Shown: positions 32,816 through 40,134 of the stretch, in pieces
Numbering within the stretch: the stretch's first letter is position 1
Layout of the letters: each line of letters starts with the position of its first letter
NCBI GenBank assembly: GCA_022801435.1
Contig: JAAWSG010000009.1
Location: forward strand, 1 to 56,382
DNA from: Lawsonibacter sp.
GTDB taxonomy: Bacteria; Bacillota; Clostridia; Oscillospirales; Oscillospiraceae
Direction: 5' to 3'
Length of the DNA: 56,382 nt
Translations under genes and position numbers: made by a program
Notes under the pieces: model-generated
What the model was told of the DNA's origin: nothing
What the model saw: the letters and a program-made list of their open reading frames with translations, nothing else
Database searches by the model: none

Positions 32816-33960
32816 GATCTCTCCTTTTTCAGCAGGGAGCGGTAATACATCAGTCCCGGGCCGGGGTCGCCCCACTCCCACAGGCCGTCCCGGACTCTGG
32901 GGTCGAGCCAGCAGGCCAGGGCGTTCAGGAGGGGACCAGGGCGGCCCCGCTTGAGCCAGGACAGGCCGGCGGCCAGGTCGGAGGGCATAAACTGCATCCG
33001 GCAGGGCCTGGGGGAGGGGGTGGGGAGGGGGGGCGGGGGTTTGCCGTTTCCTCTGGCCCAGCTCCGGGCGCACCACAGCAGGGGGATGCCGCTGCGGGAG
33101 GCCCGGGTCAGGGGAAAGGTCCCCCACACCCGGGGGTTGACCTCCAGCAGGCGGGGCGCGCCGGTTTGGTCCTCCTTAAACTCGAACATGGCCAGGCCGG
33201 AGAAGCCCGTCTCCCGGACCAGGCGGGCAGAGAAGTCCTCCAGGTCGGGCCGGTCCACCCGGAGGCAGCAGGAGGAGGGCCCGCCGGAGACGGGGTACTC
33301 CCGGAGGCGGCGGTGGCACAGGCTGGCCAAAACCTCGCCCTCCTCGGCCAGCAGGGAGCAGCCCAGCCCGCCGCCGGGGAGGTACGCCTGGACCAGGGGG
33401 GGCGTGCCGGTGAGGTCCTGGAAGCGGGCGGCGGCGGACTCGGCCTGGGCGCGGGAGCGGGCGATGACATAGCGCTGGCTGGCGGACAGGCCGAATTTCT
33501 CTCCGCACAGGGGTTTTACGACGCAGGGGAGGGGGAGCTCGCCCGGCTGGGACAGGTCAAGGGGTTCCGGCACGGGGACCCCCAGCCGCGCACCCAGGCG
33601 GGAGACCTCCTCCTTGCTGTTGAGGGCGTCCAGCTGGTCCGGGGAGGGGATGAGCAGGCCGGCGACTTTGGAAAACTCCCGCCGCGCCCCGGCCAGAGCG
33701 GAGAGGGTGGCCGCCCCCACCGGAAGCAGGGCGGGACGCTCCCCCTCCTCCCGGGTCAGGCGGCCGCACAGCCGGTACAGCCCGTCCAGCTCCCCCGACC
33801 GGGGCAGGGTGACACGCTCCGCCGGGTACTTGGAGGCAAACCCCAGCGGGGCGGGCTGATCCTCCCCCTCGCAGCACACCACCCGCACCCCCGCCTGGGC
33901 CAGGTCCCGGACCAGCGCCAGCGACATCCGGTAGTGTACATCCGTCACCACTGCGGTCAT
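32812..33960 (-). CDS. ATP-grasp domain protein (carboxylate-amine ligase type)
   Basis: A 382-residue protein. An N-terminal pre-ATP-grasp domain (TAVVTDVHYRMSLALVRDLA) precedes the ATP-grasp fold: PCVVKPLCGEKFG supplies the ATP-binding lysine, LVQAYLPGGGLGCSLL is the central strand, and FEFKEDQ then LLEVNPRVWGTFPL gives the Mg-binding Glu/Asn pair. These enzymes join a carboxylate to an amine via an acyl-phosphate. The product could be a peptide, a modified glycan precursor or a natural product. The ATG at 33960 starts the conserved domain. It heads the ATP-grasp/PHP/deacetylase operon. Confidence 0.82.
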   Translation of the reverse strand: MTAVVTDVHYRMSLALVRDLAQAGVRVVCCEGEDQPAPLGFASKYPAERVTLPRSGELDGLYRLCGRLTREEGERPALLPVGAATLSALAGARREFSKVAGLLIPSPDQLDALNSKEEVSRLGARLGVPVPEPLDLSQPGELPLPCVVKPLCGEKFGLSASQRYVIARSRAQAESAAARFQDLTGTPPLVQAYLPGGGLGCSLLAEEGEVLASLCHRRLREYPVSGGPSSCCLRVDRPDLEDFSARLVRETGFSGLAMFEFKEDQTGAPRLLEVNPRVWGTFPLTRASRSGIPLLWCARSWARGNGKPPPPLPTPSPRPCRMQFMPSDLAAGLSWLKRGRPGPLLNALACWLDPRVRDGLWEWGDPGPGLMYYRSLLKKERS

Positions 33961-34025
33961 CCCGCCGCCCCCCTTCCGCGCTTTTCCGCTAGTATAGCAT
34001 GTCTCCGCCAAAATTGCAACGCATC

Positions 34026-34083
34026 AAAAAACCGGCCCGCAGAGAGCAGAACTCTGGCGGAGTCCTGTCCCACACGGGCCGGG
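34026..34083 (-). terminator. Terminator of the PadR operon
   Basis: CCGGCCCG (34032-34039) and CGGGCCGG (34075-34082) form a stem enclosing an internal pairing region (AGAGTTC-like). On the minus strand it is followed by TTTTTTG. Confidence 0.65.
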
Positions 34084-34095
34084 AAAATTCCTTTT

Positions 34096-34542
34096 TTAGC
34101 TGATGCTTCCAGAGGGAGAACAGGTCAGGGAGATGTTGACACTAACGCCTTGGCTCAGCGGAGCATTGAGAGCAGCGCTAAGTCTGGCAGTGCCGCCAGA
34201 TTTTGTAATGCGCTCATTATTATAAGACCAAACGCCATAAGTGGTGTGTGAGCCGCTTGCACTTACCACCCAGGAAGTTTTACCATCATAACCGAAGGTA
34301 GCATTCAAAGTCACCTCAGCAATGACCGAACCACCTTGGCGGTATGTGCTGGTTTTGTCAACACTTTTGGTATTGCTGCGGAGGTTGGTATAAATAACCA
34401 GAGTCTCTTCAACCTCGATATCACCGTATACAGTTGTAACCGTTGTAGTCTCGCAAACAACCTGGGAAGCAGCTCCAACAGGGAGAGCCATCGTAAAAAT
34501 CAAACAAAACAGGACCGCCATCAAAGTTATGTTCTTTTTCAT
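34096..34542 (-). CDS. Small secreted protein of unknown function
   Basis: A 148-residue protein with a clear signal peptide (MKKNITLMAVLFCLIFT, cleavage near GAASQ). The mature part is Thr/Ser-rich and beta-predicted: TTTVTTVYGDIEVEETL, TYRQGGSVIAEVTLNATF, and a Gly/Ser-rich C-terminus. I do not recognise a domain. It resembles small cell-surface or pilin-like accessory proteins only in composition. GAGGAGG precedes the ATG at 34542. It is the last gene of a PadR-controlled operon, 14 bases after a membrane protein gene, so secretion may be linked to that partner. Confidence 0.75.
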   Translation of the reverse strand: MKKNITLMAVLFCLIFTMALPVGAASQVVCETTTVTTVYGDIEVEETLVIYTNLRSNTKSVDKTSTYRQGGSVIAEVTLNATFGYDGKTSWVVSASGSHTTYGVWSYNNERITKSGGTARLSAALNAPLSQGVSVNISLTCSPSGSIS

Positions 34543-34556
34543 ACAATAATACCTCC

Positions 34557-34931
34557 TCAATCGTGGATTACAATTGTTTCAACCACTTCTATTGGTGCAG
34601 AAACGCGGGAAAGATATACAATCCCTGTACCCATCACGACCAGCGTCACCGCCAAAATTCCAATAGTAAGCATAACACCCAGCTTTTTCCGCTTCTGGTA
34701 GCGCTCTATCTCTGCCGGGTCAATGGATTCCATCAGCGCCTGCGCAACCTCTGCCGGGTCGCCCAGATACATCTCGACTTCCTCCGGCGTGGCGTCCGGG
34801 TTCTCCTGGGCGTACTCCTCTGCCGCACGGAAAATCTTCTGCATCTGTTCATCCTGGTATCTTCTGGAACAGCTCAACCGGCCTCTGACATGCTGAAAAT
34901 AGGATGCCATTTCTATTTTAACATCACTCAT
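34557..34931 (-). CDS. Small single-pass membrane protein with HAAS/DUF1700-like helical domain
   Basis: A 124-residue protein. The N-terminal 75 residues are a helical domain (SYFQHVRGRLSCSRRYQDE, then EYAQENPDATPEEVEMYLGDP) resembling the cytoplasmic helical domains that accompany PadR regulators in Firmicutes (HAAS/DUF1700 or DUF6120 type). One transmembrane helix lies at about residues 83-106, followed by a short extracellular tail. GGGAGG precedes the ATG. In known PadR partners such a domain contacts the regulator or a sigma-like factor; here that is inference from gene order. Confidence 0.7.
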   Translation of the reverse strand: MSDVKIEMASYFQHVRGRLSCSRRYQDEQMQKIFRAAEEYAQENPDATPEEVEMYLGDPAEVAQALMESIDPAEIERYQKRKKLGVMLTIGILAVTLVVMGTGIVYLSRVSAPIEVVETIVIHD

Positions 34932-34981
34932 GGTCTGTTATCCTCCCTGACGGCGGGGCAAAAAATCTCCCGCACTTTTCG

Positions 34982-35431
34982 TTATGAATCGCTGTTCTCC
35001 TCGGGCGCACCTCCCCACGGGTATTCCAGAACACGCTCCAGGGCCAGGATATACTGCCGGTAGCCCTTCATAATTTCTTCCAGATAGGCCTCGCCTGTCT
35101 CGGTGATGGTGAAATAGATGCGGGTACGGTTGTCCTCACTCATAACCTTGCTGTGCTCCCGGATGTATTCGTGCTCCTGGAGCCGGTATATGGTCAGGTA
35201 CATGGTGTTGAAGGTGATTTCGCCATCACTGCGCTGGCTGATTTCGTTCATCAGCTCGTAAGTGTACATGGGCTTTTTGCGCAGCATGAACAGGACCATC
35301 AGTTCAGATGTGGCCTTTTTCAGCGTGATCTGGATTCCCTCCGGACTGCCGCTGACCTTTGGACGTGTTCTCTTTTTTGCTCCATTTTTTTCCACGTAGA
35401 ATACCTTGTTACCTTTCTTGATGATGCACAT
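34982..35431 (-). CDS. PadR-family transcriptional regulator
   Basis: A 149-residue PadR regulator with an N-terminal extension (CIIKKGNKVFYVEKNGAKKR) before the winged helix. The DNA-binding region is ATSELMVLFMLRKKPMYTYE, then ITFNTMYLTIYRLQEHEYI, and a beta-wing with RIYFTITETGEAYLEE. The effector helix is short, so this is the PadR-s2 class. Start is the ATG at 35431, although a GTG just before it is open and no good Shine-Dalgarno sequence is seen. It is first gene of the three-gene operon and probably represses its own promoter. Confidence 0.85.
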   Translation of the reverse strand: MCIIKKGNKVFYVEKNGAKKRTRPKVSGSPEGIQITLKKATSELMVLFMLRKKPMYTYELMNEISQRSDGEITFNTMYLTIYRLQEHEYIREHSKVMSEDNRTRIYFTITETGEAYLEEIMKGYRQYILALERVLEYPWGGAPEENSDS

Positions 35432-35451
35432 CACAGCGCTCTATAGAGTTG

Positions 35452-35484
35452 ATACTAGTATAGCAAAACCTATCTAAATGTCAA
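35452..35484 (-). promoter_or_regulatory. Strong promoter with palindromic operator for the PadR operon
   Basis: On the minus strand TTGACA (35479-35484) and TATACT (35457-35462) are 16 bases apart. The perfect palindrome ATACTAGTAT (35452-35461) covers the -10. This is a natural place for PadR autorepression (inference). Confidence 0.65.
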
Positions 35485-35499
35485 GTACATTCTGCAATA

Positions 35500-35622
35500 G
35501 AGGAGTTCCCCATCCCCCTCTATGATGTGGACGGCAATGTTATCGGCTCCTTTATGCTGACCGGCGTTGACCTGGAGGCCTCTGAGGCTTTGGCAAACGT
35601 AATCCGGCAGAACCAGAAGTAA
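35500..35622 (+). pseudogene. C-terminal fragment of a stalk-domain secreted protein
   Basis: A 40-residue open stretch without a start codon, reading EEFPIPLYDVDGNVIGSF, then LTGVDLEASEALANVIRQ. The C-terminus of the intact gene 0.2-0.9 kb downstream ends ETFIPLYDSEGNVIGQF, so this is the tail of a diverged paralogue. It is followed by its own terminator. Its 5' part is replaced abruptly by the PadR promoter region. Confidence 0.7.
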
Positions 35623-35652
35623 AAAGTATAGCCGCTATTTCTAAGCACGATC

Positions 35653-35690
35653 AATCCCGCCCCTAGCTTTTGCCAGGGGCGGGATTTTTT
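35653..35690 (+). terminator. Terminator of the fragmentary paralogue
   Basis: AATCCCGCCCCT (35653-35664) and AGGGGCGGGATT (35675-35686) form a perfect 12-bp stem with a 10-base loop, followed by TTTTC. Confidence 0.8.
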
Positions 35691-35721
35691 CAAAACTGCC
35701 AAAAGCAACAGATATCTTGTG

Positions 35722-35750
35722 TTGACAATTGTGGAATATTGTGTTAATAT
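35722..35750 (+). promoter_or_regulatory. Promoter of the secreted stalk-domain gene
   Basis: TTGACA (35722-35727) and TAATAT (35745-35750) are exactly 17 bases apart. The start would be near 35757, about 50 bases before the ATG. Confidence 0.75.
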
Positions 35751-35805
35751 ATAAATGAGTTGGGCCTACTCAAAAAAGATATTATAACATTGAAGGGAGC
35801 TTTGC

Positions 35806-36435
35806 ATGAAAAAATTCAAAATTGGGAGCTTTGGCGCTGGTTTTCTGTGTGCGTTGGTTCTGACGACCGGTGTATTCACAGCCGCGGCGGTGGCCACCGG
35901 AACCATCGACATGAACCGCATCAACCTCTCCATGAACGGCCAGTCCGTATTCAGCGAGGAGCAGTTCCTGGAACTGGAGTCGGGGGTCAAAATTCCCTCC
36001 AGCCTGTCCTACGTGGACGAGACCGGCGGCGCGACCACCTATCTGCCCCTGTCCTACATCTCGAAGCTGCTGAATGTGGAGGTCACTTGGTACGGCGAGC
36101 ATAACGCCGTGGTCCTTGGCGAAAACAAAACCGCTGTCCTTGACACGGATATCCTCATGAAGAAGCTGGCGCAAAAGTGGCTGATTGACGGGGAGTACCC
36201 CAAGAACAGCAAGGGCGAGACCTATGGCCCGGATGGTCTGAGCGATATTGTGGGACACGGCCCCGACCTGATTCTGGCCACTGGAACTGGAGAGGATGGC
36301 GGGGTGCTGGATGGCTATGTCCGCCCCGAGGAGCTTCATAAAACCTACGATATTCCCGAGGGGGGCGAAACCTTTATCCCCCTGTACGATTCCGAGGGGA
36401 ACGTCATTGGACAATTCCGTCTGGCGAATGGATAG
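35806..36435 (+). CDS. Secreted protein with a copper-amine-oxidase-type stalk domain
   Basis: A 209-residue exported protein with signal peptide (MKKFKIGSFGAGFLCALVL, cleavage near AAAVATG). A stalk domain resembling the N-terminal domain of copper amine oxidases follows (INLSMNGQSVF, YLPLSYISKLLNVEVTW, NAVVLGENK). The C-terminal half ends ETFIPLYDSEGNVIGQFRL and is shared with the upstream fragment. Such domains are common surface modules in clostridia. It has its own promoter and no operon partner. Exact role unknown. Confidence 0.8.
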   Translation: MKKFKIGSFGAGFLCALVLTTGVFTAAAVATGTIDMNRINLSMNGQSVFSEEQFLELESGVKIPSSLSYVDETGGATTYLPLSYISKLLNVEVTWYGEHNAVVLGENKTAVLDTDILMKKLAQKWLIDGEYPKNSKGETYGPDGLSDIVGHGPDLILATGTGEDGGVLDGYVRPEELHKTYDIPEGGETFIPLYDSEGNVIGQFRLANG

Positions 36436-36482
36436 GCAATCAAATTAGCGCGAACTGAAAAATTCCCGTTTCTAAAGCAAAG

Positions 36483-36521
36483 CCCCCGCCTCTCAGCAAA
36501 AAGCTTGGGAGGCGGGGGTTT
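36483..36521. terminator. Bidirectional terminator between the stalk gene and mgtE
   Basis: CCCCCGCCTC (36483-36492) pairs with GAGGCGGGGG (36509-36518), followed by TTTCCC on the plus strand and CTTTG on the minus strand. It separates two convergent genes. Confidence 0.7.
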
Positions 36522-36525
36522 CCCC

Positions 36526-37875
36526 TCACAGGGAGAGGATTTGGGTTGCGATGGCGAAATAGACCAGCAAAGACAGGGCGTCCACGATGGTTGTGATGAA
36601 GGGGGAGGCCATAACAGCGGGGTCGAAGCCCAGCCGCTTTGCCAGCATGGGCAGGGTACAGCCGATGAGCTTTGCCATTACGATTGTGGCGAAGATGGTC
36701 AGCGCCACCACTCCGGCCACGGCGGTATCCTTCCGGTCCAGCGCGAGCACCTTTCCGAACACGACCACGCTCAGGGTCAGCGCGCAGAGCAGGGACACCC
36801 GCAGTTCCTTCCAGAGCACCCGCAGCCAGTCGGAGAACTCCACGTCTCCCAGGGACATGGCGCGGATGATGGTCACCGACGCCTGCCCTCCGGAGTTGCC
36901 GCCGGTGTCCATCAGCATGGGGATGAACAGGGTCAGCGCGGCGTTGGCGGCCAGGGCGTCCTCGAAGAAGCCCAGAATGGTCCCCGTGAAGGTGGCCGAG
37001 ATCATCAGCAGCAGCAGCCAGGGGATGCGGTGCTTCCAGGTCTCGATGACCCCGGTCTGGAAGTAGGGCTTGTCGGTGGGCAGGATGGCGGCCATTTTTT
37101 CGATGTCCTCGGTGGCCTCCTCCTCCATAACGTCCATGGCGTCGTCCACCGTGATGATGCCCACCAGCCGGTCCTCCCCGTCCACCACCGGCAGCGCCGT
37201 CAGGTCGTACTTGGAGAACATCTGGGCCACGTCCTCCTTGTCCTCGTGGGTCCCCACCGACAGGACGTTGGTCTCCATAATGTCGCTGATTTTGGTCTCA
37301 TAGGCGGACATGAGCAGCCGCTTCACCGTCACCACCCCCTGGAGCACCCGGTTCGCGGTGACGTAGCAGGTGTATACCGTCTCCTTGTCCAGGCCCACCT
37401 TCCGGATGCGGGCAAAGGACTCCTCCACCGTGCTGTTGGGGTGGAGGTAGACGAACTCCGTGGTCATCAGAGAGCCGGCGGAGTCCTTGGGGTAGTTGAG
37501 CAGCTTGTTGATCTGGCTCCGGGCGGAGGAGTTGGTGTTGCGCAGGATACGGGATACCAGGTTGGCGGGCATGTCCTCAATGAGGTCCACCGTGTCGTCC
37601 ATGTAGAGCTCGTCCAGCACCTCCCGGAGCTCCTTGTCGCTCAGAACGCTGATCAGCTTCTCCTGGTCCTCCACGTTCTCCAGGTAGGCGAACACCTCCG
37701 CCGCCAGGTCCTTGGGCAGCAGGCGGAAGACCAGGATCTCCTGCTCCACCTCCAGCTCATCCAGGAATCCGGCGATGTCCACCTCGTTCATTTCAATCAG
37801 GATTTCCCGCAGGGCGCGGAATTTCCGCTCCCGGACCAGCTCCATCAGCCGGTCCAGCTCGCAGTTGTCGTGCAT
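36526..37875 (-). CDS. mgtE: Magnesium transporter MgtE
   Basis: A 449-residue MgtE channel. It has the N-terminal helical domain (residues about 15-130), two CBS domains (about 140-260, with VVTVKRLL and LVGIITVDDAMDV), the plug helix, and five transmembrane helices with the conserved DTGGNSGGQASVT pore region and LAKRLGFDP. Intracellular Mg2+ closes the channel by binding the N and CBS domains. GGGGAG precedes the ATG. The leader is long and ends in an intrinsic terminator hairpin, so expression is probably attenuated. Confidence 0.93.
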   Translation of the reverse strand: MHDNCELDRLMELVRERKFRALREILIEMNEVDIAGFLDELEVEQEILVFRLLPKDLAAEVFAYLENVEDQEKLISVLSDKELREVLDELYMDDTVDLIEDMPANLVSRILRNTNSSARSQINKLLNYPKDSAGSLMTTEFVYLHPNSTVEESFARIRKVGLDKETVYTCYVTANRVLQGVVTVKRLLMSAYETKISDIMETNVLSVGTHEDKEDVAQMFSKYDLTALPVVDGEDRLVGIITVDDAMDVMEEEATEDIEKMAAILPTDKPYFQTGVIETWKHRIPWLLLLMISATFTGTILGFFEDALAANAALTLFIPMLMDTGGNSGGQASVTIIRAMSLGDVEFSDWLRVLWKELRVSLLCALTLSVVVFGKVLALDRKDTAVAGVVALTIFATIVMAKLIGCTLPMLAKRLGFDPAVMASPFITTIVDALSLLVYFAIATQILSL

Positions 37876-38133
37876 GGCGTTTCTCCCCTTTCAACTCGCG
37901 GTACACGCGGCGGCGGGGCACGAAAAACCACAGGCGATCCCTGCCGGGGCGCGCCTGTGGCTGCACATCTACAAGGGGAGGGAAAACTCCCTCCGGCGTT
38001 TACCGGCGGCTGAGCGGGAACCCGGTCCGGCCCGCCGCCCCCCGTTCGTGGCAGCTGTCCTTCGTGCCTCTGTGACGACTTCGGCCTTCCATTCGGTTCC
38101 CACATCCTTTCACCGGAAAATTGGCGGTTTCCA
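37876..38133 (-). promoter_or_regulatory. Long structured mgtE leader with an attenuator
   Basis: From the predicted start near 38133 to the mgtE ATG is about 258 bases, rich in GC hairpins, such as GGAGGGA with TCCCTCC. It contains a complete intrinsic terminator (37924-37960) just before the gene. I looked for the M-box (ykoK) magnesium riboswitch consensus and for the ydaO, yybP-ykoY and T-box signatures and did not recognise any. The element type remains undecided. Confidence 0.5.
37924..37960 (-). terminator. Intrinsic terminator inside the mgtE leader
   Basis: On the minus strand CCACAGGCG (37952-37960) pairs with CGCCTGTGG (37928-37936), 15-base loop, followed by TTTTT. It lies about 50 bases upstream of the mgtE start, in the classical attenuator position. 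Confidence 0.7.
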
Positions 38134-38139
38134 TCTGCT

Positions 38140-38168
38140 ATTGTAACACCTTTTGCCCCCGTTGGCAA
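38140..38168 (-). promoter_or_regulatory. mgtE promoter
   Basis: On the minus strand TTGCCA (38163-38168) and TACAAT (38140-38145) are exactly 17 bases apart. The neighbouring 38169-38394, upstream of the divergent ABC-F gene, is AT-rich with a TATGAT near 38350 as its probable -10. Confidence 0.65.
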
Positions 38169-38394
38169 GAGCGGAGCCGCTGTCTTTTTTGGAAAATCTG
38201 TCCCCTTAAAGCAGGAGAGCCGCCGCGCCCAGAGGATGTCTCAAGTTATAATAATGTAGTTATAGATATGATAGCCGTTCCCCCCGCCGGCATCGGCAGG
38301 TCTCCGTTCTTTTACAAAAAAATACTTTCTTTTTTCTCTTTTCTGTAGTATGATAGTCTCTCTGAAAATTTGACCGCAATAAAGGAGAAGCGCT

Positions 38395-39990
38395 ATGATT
38401 ACTGTCACAAACCTCAGCCTGAACTACAGTGGGACCCCGCTGTTTTCCCATGTGGACCTGCAATTTCTCCGGGGCAACTGTTACGGCATTATCGGCGCCA
38501 ACGGGGCGGGGAAGTCCACCTTTCTGAAAATCCTGTCCGGGGAGCTGGACTCCACCTCGGGGGAGGTCTCCATCCTGCCCAACACCCGTATGTCCATTTT
38601 GAAGCAGAACCAGAACGCCTACGATGCCTACAACGTGATGGACACGGTCATTATGGGCAACCAGCGGCTGTACGACATCGGCATTCAGAAGGACGCCCTC
38701 TACGCCAAGGAGGAGATGACCGATGAGGACGGGCTCCTGGCCTGCCAGCTGGAGGAGGAGTACGCCGAGCTGGGGGGCTGGGAGGCGGAGAGCGACGCCA
38801 GCCGCATCCTCCAGGGGCTGGGCATCGGAACGGAGCTGCACCGGAGCGAGATGGCCACGCTGGACGCCCGGCTGAAGGTGAAGGTGCTGCTGGCCCAGGC
38901 TCTTTTCGGAAACCCCGACCTGCTGATGATGGACGAGCCCACCAACAACCTGGATATCGACGCCGTCAACTGGCTGGAGGATTTCCTGCTGGACTTTGAG
39001 GGGACGGTCATTGTGGTCTCCCACGACCGGCACTTCCTCAACACCGTGTGTACCCACATTGTGGACATCGACTACGGAAAGATTAAGATGTATGTGGGCA
39101 ACTACGACTTCTGGTACGAGTCCTCCCAGCTGGTGCAGCAGCTCGTCAAGAACCAGAACAAGCGCAACGAGGAGAAGATTAAGGAGCTCCAGGATTTTAT
39201 CTCCCGCTTCTCCGCCAACAAGTCCAAGTCCAAGCAGGCCACCGCCAGAAGAAAGCTGCTGGACAAGCTCACCGTGGAGGAGATGCCCGCCTCCTCCCGG
39301 CGCTACCCCTGGGTGGGCTTCTCTCCCGACCGGGAGGTGGGCAAGGACATCCTTTTCGTCACCGACGTGTCCAAAACCATCGACGGGGTGAAGGTGCTGG
39401 ACAAGGTGTCCTTCATTGTGGGCCACGATGAGAAGATCGCCTTTGTGGGGGACAACGAGAACGCCCACACCGCCCTGTTCAAGATTCTCTCCGGCGAGCT
39501 GGAGCCCGATGAGGGTACGGTGAAGTGGGGACAGACCGCCACCTTCTCCTACTTCCCCAAGGACAACACCCCCTATTTTGAGGGCTGTGAGGACAATCTG
39601 GTCCAGTGGCTGCGGCAGTTCTCCCCCGACCCCCAGGAGCAGTATCTGCGGGGCTTTCTGGGGCGGATGCTCTTCTCCGGGGACGAGGTGTACAAGCCGG
39701 TGAAGGTCCTGTCCGGCGGGGAAAAGGTCCGGTGTATGCTCTCCCGGATGATGCTCTCCGGGGCCAATGTCCTCATGCTGGACCAGCCCACCAACCACCT
39801 GGATCTGGAGTCCATCGCCGCTTTGAACAAGGGGCTGGAGGCGGTGAAATGCAATGTCCTTCTGGCCTCCCACGACCACCAGCTCATTCAGACGGTGTGC
39901 AACCGGGTCTTTGACTTCACCGCCGATGGGAAACTCATTGACCGGAAGATGACCTATGACGAGTACCTGGAGAGCCAGAAAGCGCAGTAA
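38395..39990 (+). CDS. ABC-F family ATP-binding protein with degenerate second P-loop
   Basis: A 531-residue soluble protein with two ABC domains and the arm/linker typical of ABC-F ribosome-associated ATPases (YbiT/YkpA-like). NBD1 has Walker A GANGAGKST (34-42) and Walker B LLMMDEPTNNLD (177-187), but its signature is ATLDARLK instead of LSGGE. NBD2 has a normal signature LSGGEKVR (439-446), but its Walker A reads GDNENAHT (352-359), lacking Gly-Lys-Ser/Thr. It also has Gln instead of Glu after Walker B (MLDQPTNHLD). Each composite site therefore loses different parts. ABC-F proteins rescue stalled ribosomes or mediate antibiotic resistance; which applies here is not clear. AAAGGAG precedes the ATG. 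Confidence 0.88.
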   Translation: MITVTNLSLNYSGTPLFSHVDLQFLRGNCYGIIGANGAGKSTFLKILSGELDSTSGEVSILPNTRMSILKQNQNAYDAYNVMDTVIMGNQRLYDIGIQKDALYAKEEMTDEDGLLACQLEEEYAELGGWEAESDASRILQGLGIGTELHRSEMATLDARLKVKVLLAQALFGNPDLLMMDEPTNNLDIDAVNWLEDFLLDFEGTVIVVSHDRHFLNTVCTHIVDIDYGKIKMYVGNYDFWYESSQLVQQLVKNQNKRNEEKIKELQDFISRFSANKSKSKQATARRKLLDKLTVEEMPASSRRYPWVGFSPDREVGKDILFVTDVSKTIDGVKVLDKVSFIVGHDEKIAFVGDNENAHTALFKILSGELEPDEGTVKWGQTATFSYFPKDNTPYFEGCEDNLVQWLRQFSPDPQEQYLRGFLGRMLFSGDEVYKPVKVLSGGEKVRCMLSRMMLSGANVLMLDQPTNHLDLESIAALNKGLEAVKCNVLLASHDHQLIQTVCNRVFDFTADGKLIDRKMTYDEYLESQKAQ

Positions 39991-40134
39991 CCATCCTCCT
40001 GCATGAAAAGTCCTTTTATTTTAACCATATTATGTTTGGGAAATCTGTTTTATTTAATGCTCAATTTTCGGCTAGTTACTCATCGTTGAATAACAAAAAT
40101 AAATGACTAAATGAATGAATGGGGGAACCACTCA

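Noticed and set aside
37876-38133. M-box magnesium riboswitch upstream of mgtE
   Set aside because: Expected for mgtE, but the conserved M-box core was not found on either strand, so only an undefined attenuated leader is reported.
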